Of a stretch of DNA of 12,902 nucleotides, positions 1 through 7,133 are shown in pieces. A model generated the notes under the pieces. That model made no database searches, was not told the DNA's origin, and saw only the letters and a program-made list of their open reading frames with translations. The stretch lies in contig JALFIK010000086.1 in NCBI GenBank assembly GCA_022776205.1, positions 1-12,902 of the forward strand, in the 5' to 3' direction. The number at the start of each line of letters is the position of its first letter. Position 1 is the first letter of the stretch. A program made the translations under genes and the position numbers. This DNA is from Eubacterium sp. (GTDB taxonomy: Bacteria > Bacillota > Clostridia > Lachnospirales > Lachnospiraceae).

Positions 1-323
1 ATTCGAAAGTTTGTGAGGAGAAGAGTGGAGGGGAAACGCAGACTCCGTTTTATGTGACGGTTGCGGCATCTTTTGTACAGTTGTATACAAATAATATTGG
101 AGGAGAAGCAGCCGGCCTGATTATGTTTGACGAAGCATTCAACAACATGGATGATGAAAGAATCGGGGGAGTACTGGAATTTTTAAAGCGTCTTCCACTG
201 CAGATGATTATTGCAGCCCCTCCGGATAAAATTCAGTATATTGGACCGTCCATGGAAGAAACTCTTCTGGTGATGACTGACGAAAAGGTAAGTTTTGTGG
301 AGGAGTATTTCCATGAAGTATGA
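1..323 (+). CDS. jetC: Wadjet protein JetC, C-terminal end (SMC/MukB-like ATPase head), partial
   Basis: The window opens inside this gene; the reading frame starts at base 3 and ends at the TGA at 321-323, giving about 106 residues. Two landmarks of the C-terminal half of an SMC/SbcC/MukB-type ATPase head are visible: the ABC signature SGGETQTPFYV (bases 24-56) and the Walker B stretch LIMFDEAFNNMD (bases 117-152), with its Asp-Glu pair followed by a D-loop-like NNMD. JetC is the MukB-like motor of the Wadjet complex JetABCD, which extrudes and cleaves small circular plasmids. Assignment to JetC rather than SbcC or MukB rests mainly on the next gene, a clear JetD, overlapping by 11 bases. 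The Walker A, the coiled coils and the partners JetA and JetB would lie upstream of the window. Confidence 0.85.
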   Translation, partial: SKVCEEKSGGETQTPFYVTVAASFVQLYTNNIGGEAAGLIMFDEAFNNMDDERIGGVLEFLKRLPLQMIIAAPPDKIQYIGPSMEETLLVMTDEKVSFVEEYFHEV

Positions 324-1542
324 AGTTCGTATTCTTAATGCACTGTTAAACTCTTATGAAAACAGCCTTTTGTCCAGGGGAGAAAATAAAGTTGTCATTC
401 ATGTATCTTTATCTTTTACAAGGAAAAGTCTGCCTGAATATTTTGACGAAAGTTCCATGGCTTTTGAAGAAATTCACGCTGCGGTGGGGCATCTGGAAGA
501 ATTGGGTTATATTGAAGTTGTCTGGAAAGAAAACAGAAAAAATCACATTATAAAAAAAGTTCTTCTCTGTGAGGAAAAAGTTCAGGAAATTTATCGATAT
601 TTGGATCGAACGCCAAAGAAAAAACAGCAGGAGATGCAAATTAAAATTCTAAAAGGGCTGAGAGAAGAATGTGATACGCCGGTGTCATCATCATTTTGTA
701 ACTGGCTGACAAATCGGATTCAGGAGGGTAAATCAGTCAAAGAATATATTGATCTTAAGGATACACAAGAGACAAAATGTTTGCTTCATGCTTTGTCAGA
801 AATAGAAAAGAACCAAAACGAAATCTATGTTCGTGAGTTTTCTGTTCGCTGTTTCGGGGACAGTAAAATGCTTGAAAAACGGTGGAATCTTCTTGGAAAG
901 ATCATGAGACGTTTTTCAGAAAACTATGATGACATGAATACAGATGCGATCTTCGCAGAACACGGAATATATCATACCCCGAATTATGTATATGTTAAAG
1001 GAACGGGAACCTTTCGTATTGGGCAGGAAGGGCAGAATTTCATTAATTTGAAGACATTGAAGCAGGGAATTGGATTATCAGGGGAAGATCTGGATTCTCT
1101 GGAATGGCTGGATACCGTGTCCGTAAAGAAAGTGATTACCATAGAAAATCTCACAACCTTTTTTCGTTGGGAAGAGCCGGACAGTATTTTAATCTATCTT
1201 GGCGGATATCACAATGCGTTGAGGAGAAAACTGCTTCGAAAGTTATATCACATCTTGCCGGAAGCCCAATATCTCCATTTTGGAGATATTGATGTAGGAG
1301 GCTTTGAGATATATCAGGACTTGTGCAAACGGACGGAAATTCCTTTTTCCCCATACAGGATGGGAATAAAAGAGCTTAAAGAATATCATTCATACACAAA
1401 AAAATTGACGGAAAACGATAGAAAGAGATTAGATGATCTTTTAAAAAAAGATGTATACAGAAATGTATGGCCGGTACTTGCATATATGAAGGAACAGGGA
1501 GAAAAGTTAGAACAGGAGTGTATTCTGTGTAAAAACGGATAA
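313..1542 (+). CDS. jetD: Wadjet protein JetD (DUF3322/DUF2220, Toprim-like plasmid nuclease)
   Basis: A 409-residue protein read from ATG 313, preferred over the in-frame TTG at 295 because GGAGG at 299-303 sits correctly ahead of 313. The N-terminal half is a DUF3322-like helical/winged region; the C-terminal half is a DUF2220 domain related to the Toprim fold of topoisomerase VI subunit A. The Toprim acidic residues can be seen: Glu278 in TIENLTTFF, and Asp325 and Asp327 in FGDIDVGGFEIYQDL. In studied Wadjet systems JetD is the nuclease that cuts plasmid DNA after the JetABC motor has extruded a loop. The start lies inside the end of jetC, so the two are probably translationally coupled. 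The length is normal for the family and I see no break or missing catalytic residue, so this copy looks functional. Confidence 0.93.
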   Translation: MKYEVRILNALLNSYENSLLSRGENKVVIHVSLSFTRKSLPEYFDESSMAFEEIHAAVGHLEELGYIEVVWKENRKNHIIKKVLLCEEKVQEIYRYLDRTPKKKQQEMQIKILKGLREECDTPVSSSFCNWLTNRIQEGKSVKEYIDLKDTQETKCLLHALSEIEKNQNEIYVREFSVRCFGDSKMLEKRWNLLGKIMRRFSENYDDMNTDAIFAEHGIYHTPNYVYVKGTGTFRIGQEGQNFINLKTLKQGIGLSGEDLDSLEWLDTVSVKKVITIENLTTFFRWEEPDSILIYLGGYHNALRRKLLRKLYHILPEAQYLHFGDIDVGGFEIYQDLCKRTEIPFSPYRMGIKELKEYHSYTKKLTENDRKRLDDLLKKDVYRNVWPVLAYMKEQGEKLEQECILCKNG

Positions 1543-1579
1543 ATATTGGAAGGTGTGAACTGTGAGTGTAAGATAGGGA

Positions 1580-1608
1580 TTGAACATCCTTTCTTATGGG
1601 TATACAAT
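1580..1608 (+). promoter_or_regulatory. Predicted sigma-A promoter for the amino-acid transporter genes
   Basis: TTGAAC (1580-1585) and TACAAT (1603-1608) are separated by 17 bases. Transcription would begin around 1615, leaving a short leader before the GGAGGTG ribosome site at 1619-1625. A weaker alternative, TTGGAA-N17-TAAGAT, occurs at 1546-1574. It lies in the 90-base gap after jetD, which holds no gene. A weak AGGGAT/ATCCTT hairpin at about 1574-1592 could be a poor terminator for jetD, but I do not call it. Confidence 0.5.
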
Positions 1609-1632
1609 GTTATTTAGTGGAGGTGTTTTGTT

Positions 1633-2466
1633 ATGAAAAAGAAACTGAGTATTATATTAGCATTGACAATGGCATGTACATTGCTGGTGGCCTGTGGTAA
1701 AACAGGCGAAGAGACAACACAGCAAAAGAAGGCGGAAAAGAAAGAGCTGATTGTCGCCATGGAACTGGCATATCCGCCATTTGAAACAAAGGATGAAAAG
1801 GGAAATCCTTCCGGAGTGAGTGTGGATTTTTCAAAGGATTTCGGGAAATATATCGGCCGGGATGTCCGAATTGAAAATATTTCCTGGGATGGATTAATTC
1901 CATCTCTGGAAACGGGAAAAGCAGATATGGTAATTTCCTCGATGACAATTACGGAGGAGAGGAAAAAAAGTGTGGATTTCTCCGATCCTTATGCCAACGC
2001 CATGCTGGCAGTTCTCGCCGGCAAAAATTCCGGAGTGACGAAAGTGGAAGATCTGAATCAGCCAGGAAAGAAGATTGCGGTGAAGACGGGATCTACCGGA
2101 TATATTTATGCACAGAAACATTTGACGAAAGCGGAAGTGGTAGGTCTTCCCGATGAGAGTGCCTGTGTGACCGAGGTGGCACAGGGAAAGGCGGATGGAT
2201 TTATCTATGACCAGCTGACAATTTATAGGAATTGGAAGAAGAATCCGGATACGACAACGGCGATTTTTATACCATTTCAGGATGTGGAACAATGGGGAGT
2301 GGCTGTGCAGAAAGGAAATACGGAACTTTTGAATCAGCTCAACGAATTCATTGCGAAATATAAAAAAGAAGGCGGTTTTGACAAACTGACACAGAAGTAT
2401 CTTTCGGAAGAAAAAGAGGCCTTCGATCAACTGGGGTTCCAGTGGTTTTTTGATATGAAAGAGTGA
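1633..2466 (+). CDS. Polar amino-acid ABC transporter substrate-binding lipoprotein
   Basis: A 277-residue secreted lipoprotein. It has a Lys-rich N-terminus, a hydrophobic signal segment and a lipobox LVAC ending at Cys21, the predicted lipidation site, so the mature protein should be tethered to the outer face of the membrane. The mature part is a type 3 solute-binding protein (SBP_bac_3; GlnH/FliY-like). Family signatures include YPPFETKDEKGNPSGVSVDF, the WDGLIPSLETGKADM segment, and TITEERKKSVDFSDPY, which normally contributes to the amino-acid binding cleft. The C-terminus DQLGFQWFFD is also typical. The exact ligand cannot be read from the sequence. A strong GGAGGTG precedes the ATG. 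The permease follows after 33 bases, implying an operon, but no ATPase gene follows that. Confidence 0.93.
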   Translation: MKKKLSIILALTMACTLLVACGKTGEETTQQKKAEKKELIVAMELAYPPFETKDEKGNPSGVSVDFSKDFGKYIGRDVRIENISWDGLIPSLETGKADMVISSMTITEERKKSVDFSDPYANAMLAVLAGKNSGVTKVEDLNQPGKKIAVKTGSTGYIYAQKHLTKAEVVGLPDESACVTEVAQGKADGFIYDQLTIYRNWKKNPDTTTAIFIPFQDVEQWGVAVQKGNTELLNQLNEFIAKYKKEGGFDKLTQKYLSEEKEAFDQLGFQWFFDMKE

Positions 2467-2499
2467 GTGGATATCCGAAATACATGAGGAGACAAAGTA

Positions 2500-3285
2500 A
2501 TGAAAATACAGAAGTTGTGGATGGCACAAAAAAATAAAAAAGTATCTCCAGGCGTTGCGGCAGGAAATTTTCTCCTGGTCTGCATATTGATTGTTCTGGT
2601 TTTCTGGCTGTCTTTGCGAAGAATAAATACAACTTTTGATTTTTCTTTTCTCAGCGAATTTCGTTATCGTATTCGGGATGGGTTTTTCATGACAGTGGGC
2701 TTAAGTCTGGTGAGTCTGGCCTTAAGTCTTTTCATTGGTATTTCCAGTGCGGCAGGACAAAACTGCCGCTTTTTACCGTTAAGATATCTCTGTAGTATTT
2801 ATGTGAAATTTATCCGGGGGACGCCCCTGATTATGCAAATTTATCTTTTTTACTATATTGTGGGAACGGCATGGGGAATCGAAAACCGTTTTATCGCCGG
2901 AGTGCTCATTTTGTCCGTATTTGAAGGGGCGTATATTGCAGAAATCATACGTGGAAGTCTCTTGTCCATTCCCTCTTCCCAGCTTCAGGCGGCCAGGGCC
3001 TTAGGATTTACGGAGAAACAGATTGTACAATATGTGACGATCCCTCAGCTTGTTGCGAGGACTCTTCCTGCCCTTACCGGGCAATTTGCTTCCATAATCA
3101 AGGATTCTTCCCTGCTTTCCATGATTGCGGTGATTGAACTGACCCAGACGATGAGAGAAATCAGTGCCACAAATTTCAAGCTTTTTGAATGTTATCTCTT
3201 TTTAGGGGGCTTATACTTGTGTCTCACCCTTCCTCTTTCCTTTATCAGCGAGAGGCTGGAAAGGAAATTTGATTATGAAAACTAA
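2500..3285 (+). CDS. Amino-acid ABC transporter permease (HisM/GlnP family)
   Basis: A 261-residue integral membrane protein with GAGGAG at 2486-2491 ahead of ATG 2500. Hydrophobic spans begin near residues 24-41 and 62-82, followed by several more in the core. The cytoplasmic EAA loop that docks on the ATPase is present: QAARALGFTEKQI around residues 163-175, followed by VTIPQ. Upstream, KFIRGTPLIMQIYLFYY and IAEIIRGSLLSIP are hallmarks of the His/Glu/Gln permease family. It should form the channel for the binding protein just upstream. Unusually, the next gene is not the ABC ATPase. Its last codons overlap an ATG at 3274 that opens only a four-codon frame (MKTK then stop), which could be where an ATPase gene once began; that is speculation. 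Confidence 0.92.
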   Translation: MKIQKLWMAQKNKKVSPGVAAGNFLLVCILIVLVFWLSLRRINTTFDFSFLSEFRYRIRDGFFMTVGLSLVSLALSLFIGISSAAGQNCRFLPLRYLCSIYVKFIRGTPLIMQIYLFYYIVGTAWGIENRFIAGVLILSVFEGAYIAEIIRGSLLSIPSSQLQAARALGFTEKQIVQYVTIPQLVARTLPALTGQFASIIKDSSLLSMIAVIELTQTMREISATNFKLFECYLFLGGLYLCLTLPLSFISERLERKFDYEN

Positions 3286-3305
3286 GTGATTTATGTATAT
3301 TTTTC

Positions 3306-3334
3306 TTGCGAAAAGGCGGGGGAATACGTATAAT
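3306..3334 (+). promoter_or_regulatory. Predicted sigma-A promoter upstream of the phospholipase D-like gene
   Basis: TTGCGA (3306-3311) and a perfect TATAAT (3329-3334) are separated by exactly 17 bases. Transcription would start near 3341, so the ATG at 3336 would not be on this transcript, and a leader of about 185 bases would precede the phospholipase gene. I see no terminator between the permease and this promoter. Confidence 0.6.
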
Positions 3335-3413
3335 TATGTTTAAAATGTTGTCAGATACCGGTTCATTGTACAAGGAAATATATCTTCGGGTACAAAACAG
3401 AAAGGATGGTACA

Positions 3414-3529
3414 ATGACAGATATTGAGAAAATCGCCGATCAAATGATGTTTTAGGAAAAGATTATTGTGAGGAGAACCCAATTGCATTTATGTTTGTGA
3501 AAGATCTGGGAAAAGTGGAAGAAGGATGA
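3414..3529 (+). pseudogene. Short reading-frame remnant with an apparent frameshift, function unknown
   Basis: ATG 3414, preceded by AAAGGATGG at 3401-3409, opens MTDIEKIADQMMF and stops at TAG 3453. One base out of phase, from the same T-run, the frame continues as LGKDYCEENPIAFMFVKDLG and on to KVEEG, stopping at TGA 3527-3529. That stop overlaps the ATG of the next gene as ATGA. The two halves read like one protein of about 38 residues split by loss of one T in the TTTT at 3450-3453. The first frame is open back to ATG 3336, but that start lies before the predicted transcription start. I do not recognise a family. It could be a decayed gene tail, a sequencing error, or chance; the overlap with the next start argues that it was once translated. 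Confidence 0.35.
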
Positions 3530-4929
3530 AGAAAACAGCAAAGATTATATATAAAACAGCCGGTATATTACTGGCTGTTCTTTTACTCATAGTGACGATA
3601 AATGTAACAGAACCCCTGTTTTGTGAAAAAAACAGCGGAAGTAAAAATACAATGGATCCAATAGAAGCAGAAAATCAATGTGCCGGGGAGAGAATTCGCT
3701 GCATCGATGATAATGAAGAGGCACTTTTATGGCGTCTTCGTATGATTGCAGACGCTAAAAAATCGATTGTTCTGGCGACTTTTGATCTCAGGCCGGATGA
3801 AAGTGGAACGGATATAATGGCTGCCCTTTATCAGGCAGCACAGCGGGGAGTTCATATCCGGCTTCTTTTGGATGGTATCTATGAGATTCCATTTCTCCGG
3901 GGCAGTACGGAGTTTTCTACTCTTGCGTCCCATGAAAATGTGGAGGCGGGAATTTATAATCCCATTTCCCTGAAAAATATTTTCCGCCTGAATTATCGTA
4001 TGCATGATAAATATCTGATGATTGACGATTGTCGTTACCTTCTTGGCGGACGTAACACAAATGACATTTTTCTGGGGAATTATAAAAAAGATATCAACAT
4101 TGACCGGGACATTCTTGTTTGTGAGGATGGAGAAAACGGGAATTCCATGGAACAATTGATGGATTATTTTAGCAGAATATGGAATGAACCCTGTGTGAGA
4201 AGGGTAAAGCCTTTTATAGCGGAAAAGAAGGCAGAAAGACAGAAAGAACTCTTTTGGAGGCGGTATCAGAAGCTTGCCGGAAAATATGATGATATGGAAA
4301 CCTACCATCGATGGAACCAGGATACCTTTGAGGTAGAAAGTATTTCTCTTCTTTCAAACGGAATAAAGGCTGCAAAAAAATCACCTGTGCTGTTAAATGA
4401 AATCGGAAATTTTATGGAAAAGGCTGATCGCGTCATCATACAGACACCATATGTAATTTGTGATAATGCCATGTACGGGATTTTGAAAAAAACAGCGGCT
4501 CATGCAGATCTTCGCATTATTCTAAATGCAGTGGAAAAGGGCTCGAATCCCTGGGGATGCACGGATTATCTGAATCATAAAAAAGATCTGCAAAAAACAG
4601 GGGCCAGTATTTATGAATTGATGAACGAAAAGGCGGTGCATACAAAGACGATCCTCGTCGATGATCATATTTCTCTGGTTGGCTCTTATAATTTTGATAT
4701 GAGAAGCACTTATCTTGATACGGAATTGATGCTGGTGATTGAAAGTAAAGAACTCAATGCCCATCTGGAAAGTATGAATGAGGTCTATATGAAAAAGAGC
4801 AGGAAAGTCTGCCCGGATGGAACGCAAACGGAAGGAATTTTATATCGAGAGAAAAAATTAAGTGCAAAAAGACAAAAATTTTACCGTAAACTTCAGATTA
4901 TTGTCCGTCCAATCCGTCATTTATTATAA
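3526..4929 (+). CDS. Membrane-anchored phospholipase D / cardiolipin synthase-like protein
   Basis: A 467-residue protein with GGAAGAAGG immediately before ATG 3526. One N-terminal hydrophobic segment (residues about 9-28) should anchor it with the catalytic part outside the cytoplasmic face. Two complete HKD motifs define the phospholipase D superfamily: HDKYLMID (His160, Lys162, Asp167) followed by GGRNTND, and HTKTILVD (His372, Lys374, Asp379) followed by GSYNFDMRS. The two His residues normally act together, one as nucleophile. Cardiolipin synthases of the ClsA type usually carry two N-terminal membrane spans; this protein has one, so it is closer to the 'phospholipase D-like domain' relatives whose substrate is not fixed. 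The C-terminal 40 residues are very basic (Lys/Arg rich). It probably has its own promoter at 3306-3334. Lipid remodelling is the likeliest role; a nuclease-type PLD cannot be excluded. Confidence 0.88.
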   Translation: MKKTAKIIYKTAGILLAVLLLIVTINVTEPLFCEKNSGSKNTMDPIEAENQCAGERIRCIDDNEEALLWRLRMIADAKKSIVLATFDLRPDESGTDIMAALYQAAQRGVHIRLLLDGIYEIPFLRGSTEFSTLASHENVEAGIYNPISLKNIFRLNYRMHDKYLMIDDCRYLLGGRNTNDIFLGNYKKDINIDRDILVCEDGENGNSMEQLMDYFSRIWNEPCVRRVKPFIAEKKAERQKELFWRRYQKLAGKYDDMETYHRWNQDTFEVESISLLSNGIKAAKKSPVLLNEIGNFMEKADRVIIQTPYVICDNAMYGILKKTAAHADLRIILNAVEKGSNPWGCTDYLNHKKDLQKTGASIYELMNEKAVHTKTILVDDHISLVGSYNFDMRSTYLDTELMLVIESKELNAHLESMNEVYMKKSRKVCPDGTQTEGILYREKKLSAKRQKFYRKLQIIVRPIRHLL

Positions 4930-4935
4930 AAAGAC

Positions 4936-4964
4936 TTGCATTTTCTATTAAGGTGTGATAGAAT
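4936..4964 (+). promoter_or_regulatory. Promoter of the beta-glucoside PTS operon
   Basis: TTGCAT (4936-4941) and TAGAAT (4959-4964) are spaced by 17 bases, with a TGA extension directly before the -10 element (4956-4958). Transcription should start near 4971, about 20 bases ahead of the RAT element, as expected for a LicT-controlled leader. Confidence 0.75.
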
Positions 4965-4990
4965 AAGAGCCGTTAAAAGATAATAGCAGT

Positions 4991-5018
4991 GGCTGTTACT
5001 GGTAATGCAGGCAAGACC
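4991..5018 (+). promoter_or_regulatory. Ribonucleic antiterminator (RAT) bound by LicT/BglG-type protein
   Basis: The element opens with GGCTGTTACTG and closes with GCAGGCAAGACC, matching the RAT form known from Bacillus and E. coli bgl-type operons (GGATTGTTACTG ... GGCAAAACC). The outer GG/CC and the inner CTG/CAG can pair around a short loop. Its last bases, GACC at 5015-5018, are also the first bases of the terminator stem, so the two structures are mutually exclusive. The probable ligand protein is the antiterminator encoded at the end of the same operon. Confidence 0.92.
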
Positions 5019-5068
5019 AAGTTTGGAATAAAGTCAAAGGGACTTTATTACTTCTTGGTCTTTTTTTT
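5015..5068 (+). terminator. Conditional intrinsic terminator in the bgl leader
   Basis: An outer stem GACCAAG (5015-5021) with CTTGGTC (5054-5060), and an inner stem AATAAAGTC (5027-5035) with GACTTTATT (5041-5049), are followed by eight T residues at 5061-5068. It overlaps the 3' end of the RAT by four bases. Without the antiterminator, transcription should stop here, before the PTS gene. The remaining leader to 5241 holds a small GGGG/CCCC hairpin at 5120-5134 and no gene that I can support. Confidence 0.92.
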
Positions 5069-5241
5069 GTTAAACAGAAGATGTTGGTTACAGGCTGCCT
5101 GTGGAATAAAAAACTTCATGGGGATGCGCACCCCGGGAAAGAGAGGAGATGCATTCTGTACAGTTGCTGTTAAATGAGAAAATGTAAACACTATAAACGA
5201 ATCTGCGGTTGTTTGTTCAGAAAGAGAAAAGGAGAAAAGTT

Positions 5242-7119
5242 ATGGATTACAAAGCATTGGGCTACGAGCTTTTGGAGCTTGTTGGTGGAAAGGAAAATAT
5301 TAGCAAATTAACGCACTGCGCGACCAGACTTCGGTTTGAATTTTATGATAAAGCGCAGGTTGATGTGAAAAAAATTGAAAATACCCCGGGAGTAATTAGT
5401 GTGGTAGATAAAGGAGGACAGTTCCAGGTTGTTATTGGAAATGAAGTTCAGACTACATTCCGGGCAATTAAAAGTGAGATGGGTGAAAATACATCTTCTT
5501 CTGATAAAAAAACAGAAACGGAAAAAGGAAGCGTGATTAATCGAATCATCAGCGTGATTTCCACCACCTTTACGCCTGTAATTCCAGCACTGATCGGTGG
5601 AGGTATGATGAAAGCAGTTCTCTCAATTCTCGTACTGCTTAATCTCGTTAATACATCGGGATCCACTTATGAAATTATTAATTTTATATCAGATGCTCCG
5701 TTCTACTTCATGCCGGTATTGCTTGCCTATGGTGCCGCAATCAAATTTAACTGTAGTCCGATTCTTGCCATGACAATGGCCTGTGCTCTGCTTCACCCAA
5801 GCTGGAGTGGTTTTGTGGCAGCAGGCGAGACAATGCGTTTTTTCGGGATTCCGGTTATAATGGTAGATTATTCTTATTCTGTAATCCCGATAATTTTAGG
5901 CGTATGGATTTTGTCCTACGTAGAAAAATTTGCAGAGAAATATTCGCCGTCTATTGTTAAATTTTTTGTAAAACCTTTAATCATTATGTTTGTATCCATT
6001 CCAATTGCTCTTTTAGTAGTTGGTCCGCTTGGAAATCTTTTAAATGATCTTGTTCAGGCCGGTGCGGACTTTATTAATGGAAAAGCAAGCTGGCTAATTC
6101 CGATGCTGATGGGGGCATTCCAGCCATTCCTTGTTCTGACAGGTACTGCCTGGGCAATGACACCGATTGCGACAGTGCAGATTGCAAATGCAGGATTTGA
6201 GACAGTAAACGGGCCTGGAATGCTTGCCTCTAATATTGCACAGGGAGCAGCGGCTCTCGCGGTTGCCGTAAAAACAAAAAATAAACAGTTAAAACAGCTT
6301 GCCTCTTCTTCCGGATTTACAGGTGTGATGGGTATTACGGAGCCATGTCTGTACGGTGTTAACTTAAAATTAAAACGACCATTTATCGCTTCCATGATCG
6401 GCGGTGGAATTGGAGGAATTTATGCAGGACTTTCCGGACTGGTACGTTATTCTTTTGTGTCTCCTGGTCTTGCTGCGATTCCTGCATTTATTGGAGAAAA
6501 TCCAATGAATGTAGTACATGCGTTAATCACTATTGTTATTTCTTTTGTGGCAGGCTTTGCTGCATCATGGATTCTTGGATTTGATGATCCTGAAGAAGAA
6601 AACACTGAAAAAGATCAGGTAGAGGACAAAATCGTTGAGGATAAAACAGGGGAAAAAACTGAGAAAGAGCCTGTCGTATACTCTCCGTTAAATGGAACAG
6701 TAATTCCTCTGGAAGAAGTGAATGACGAAGTGTTTTCCAACGGGATTCTCGGAAAAGGGGCGGCAGTTATCCCGGAAGAGGGGTGTGTATATGCACCGTT
6801 TGACGGAAAAATAGTTTCCGTTTTTGATACAAAGCATGCAATATGTCTAACCAGTGAGGATGGAGTGGAACTACTGATTCATATTGGAATTGATACGGTA
6901 AATCTGGAAGGAAAGCCTTTCCATGCATTAAAACAGGCGGGAGATATCATTAAAAAAGGAGAAAGACTTCTGGAATTTGATATTGAGGAAATCAAAGAAG
7001 CCGGTTACGATATCGTGACACCTGTTTTAGTGGGAAATTCAGATAAATACAAAGAGATTATTCCGAAAGAACACGGAGTTGTTAAAGCAGAAGAGGAACT
7101 GATGCATATAATGGCATAG
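5242..7119 (+). CDS. bglP: PTS beta-glucoside-type transporter, EIIBCA
   Basis: A 625-residue fused PTS permease that imports a beta-glucoside-type sugar and phosphorylates it during transport. ATG 5242 is chosen because AAAAGGAG lies at 5227-5234; an upstream TTG at 5209 adds an unlikely extension. Domains in order: EIIB (about 1-90) with phospho-Cys26 in KLTHCATRLRF; membrane EIIC (about 105-450) with the family motif GITEPCLYG starting at residue 364; a charged Glu/Lys linker (about 450-478); EIIA of the glucose type (479-625) starting VYSPLNGTV. In EIIA, His547 in LLIHIGIDTV is the phospho-site and His532 is its partner, the usual 15 residues apart. All phosphorelay residues are intact. 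It is the first gene after the RAT-terminator leader and is followed 14 bases later by a GH1 gene, so they form an operon. Confidence 0.94.
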   Translation: MDYKALGYELLELVGGKENISKLTHCATRLRFEFYDKAQVDVKKIENTPGVISVVDKGGQFQVVIGNEVQTTFRAIKSEMGENTSSSDKKTETEKGSVINRIISVISTTFTPVIPALIGGGMMKAVLSILVLLNLVNTSGSTYEIINFISDAPFYFMPVLLAYGAAIKFNCSPILAMTMACALLHPSWSGFVAAGETMRFFGIPVIMVDYSYSVIPIILGVWILSYVEKFAEKYSPSIVKFFVKPLIIMFVSIPIALLVVGPLGNLLNDLVQAGADFINGKASWLIPMLMGAFQPFLVLTGTAWAMTPIATVQIANAGFETVNGPGMLASNIAQGAAALAVAVKTKNKQLKQLASSSGFTGVMGITEPCLYGVNLKLKRPFIASMIGGGIGGIYAGLSGLVRYSFVSPGLAAIPAFIGENPMNVVHALITIVISFVAGFAASWILGFDDPEEENTEKDQVEDKIVEDKTGEKTEKEPVVYSPLNGTVIPLEEVNDEVFSNGILGKGAAVIPEEGCVYAPFDGKIVSVFDTKHAICLTSEDGVELLIHIGIDTVNLEGKPFHALKQAGDIIKKGERLLEFDIEEIKEAGYDIVTPVLVGNSDKYKEIIPKEHGVVKAEEELMHIMA

Positions 7120-7133
7120 AAAGTGAGATAAAA

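Noticed and set aside
295..312. TTG start for JetD six codons upstream
   Set aside because: The ribosome site GGAGG at 299-303 lies inside this extension and fits ATG 313.
1894..2529. Antisense open frame of 211 codons across the binding-protein gene
   Set aside because: It lies opposite a clear SBP gene, has no ribosome site or recognisable motif, and its composition is that of a complement-strand shadow.
3727..4308. Antisense open frame of 193 codons inside the phospholipase D-like gene
   Set aside because: It covers the first HKD motif on the other strand and shows nothing of its own.
5120..5134. GGGG/CCCC hairpin in the bgl leader
   Set aside because: Only four base pairs with no T run; not supportable as a terminator or riboswitch.
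4989..5177. Open frame of 62 codons in the bgl leader
   Set aside because: It runs through the RAT and terminator structures and has no ribosome site, so it is a chance frame over regulatory RNA.
5149..5187. Twelve-codon leader peptide candidate before the PTS gene
   Set aside because: GGAG touches its ATG with no spacing, and it lacks a feature such as repeated regulatory codons.
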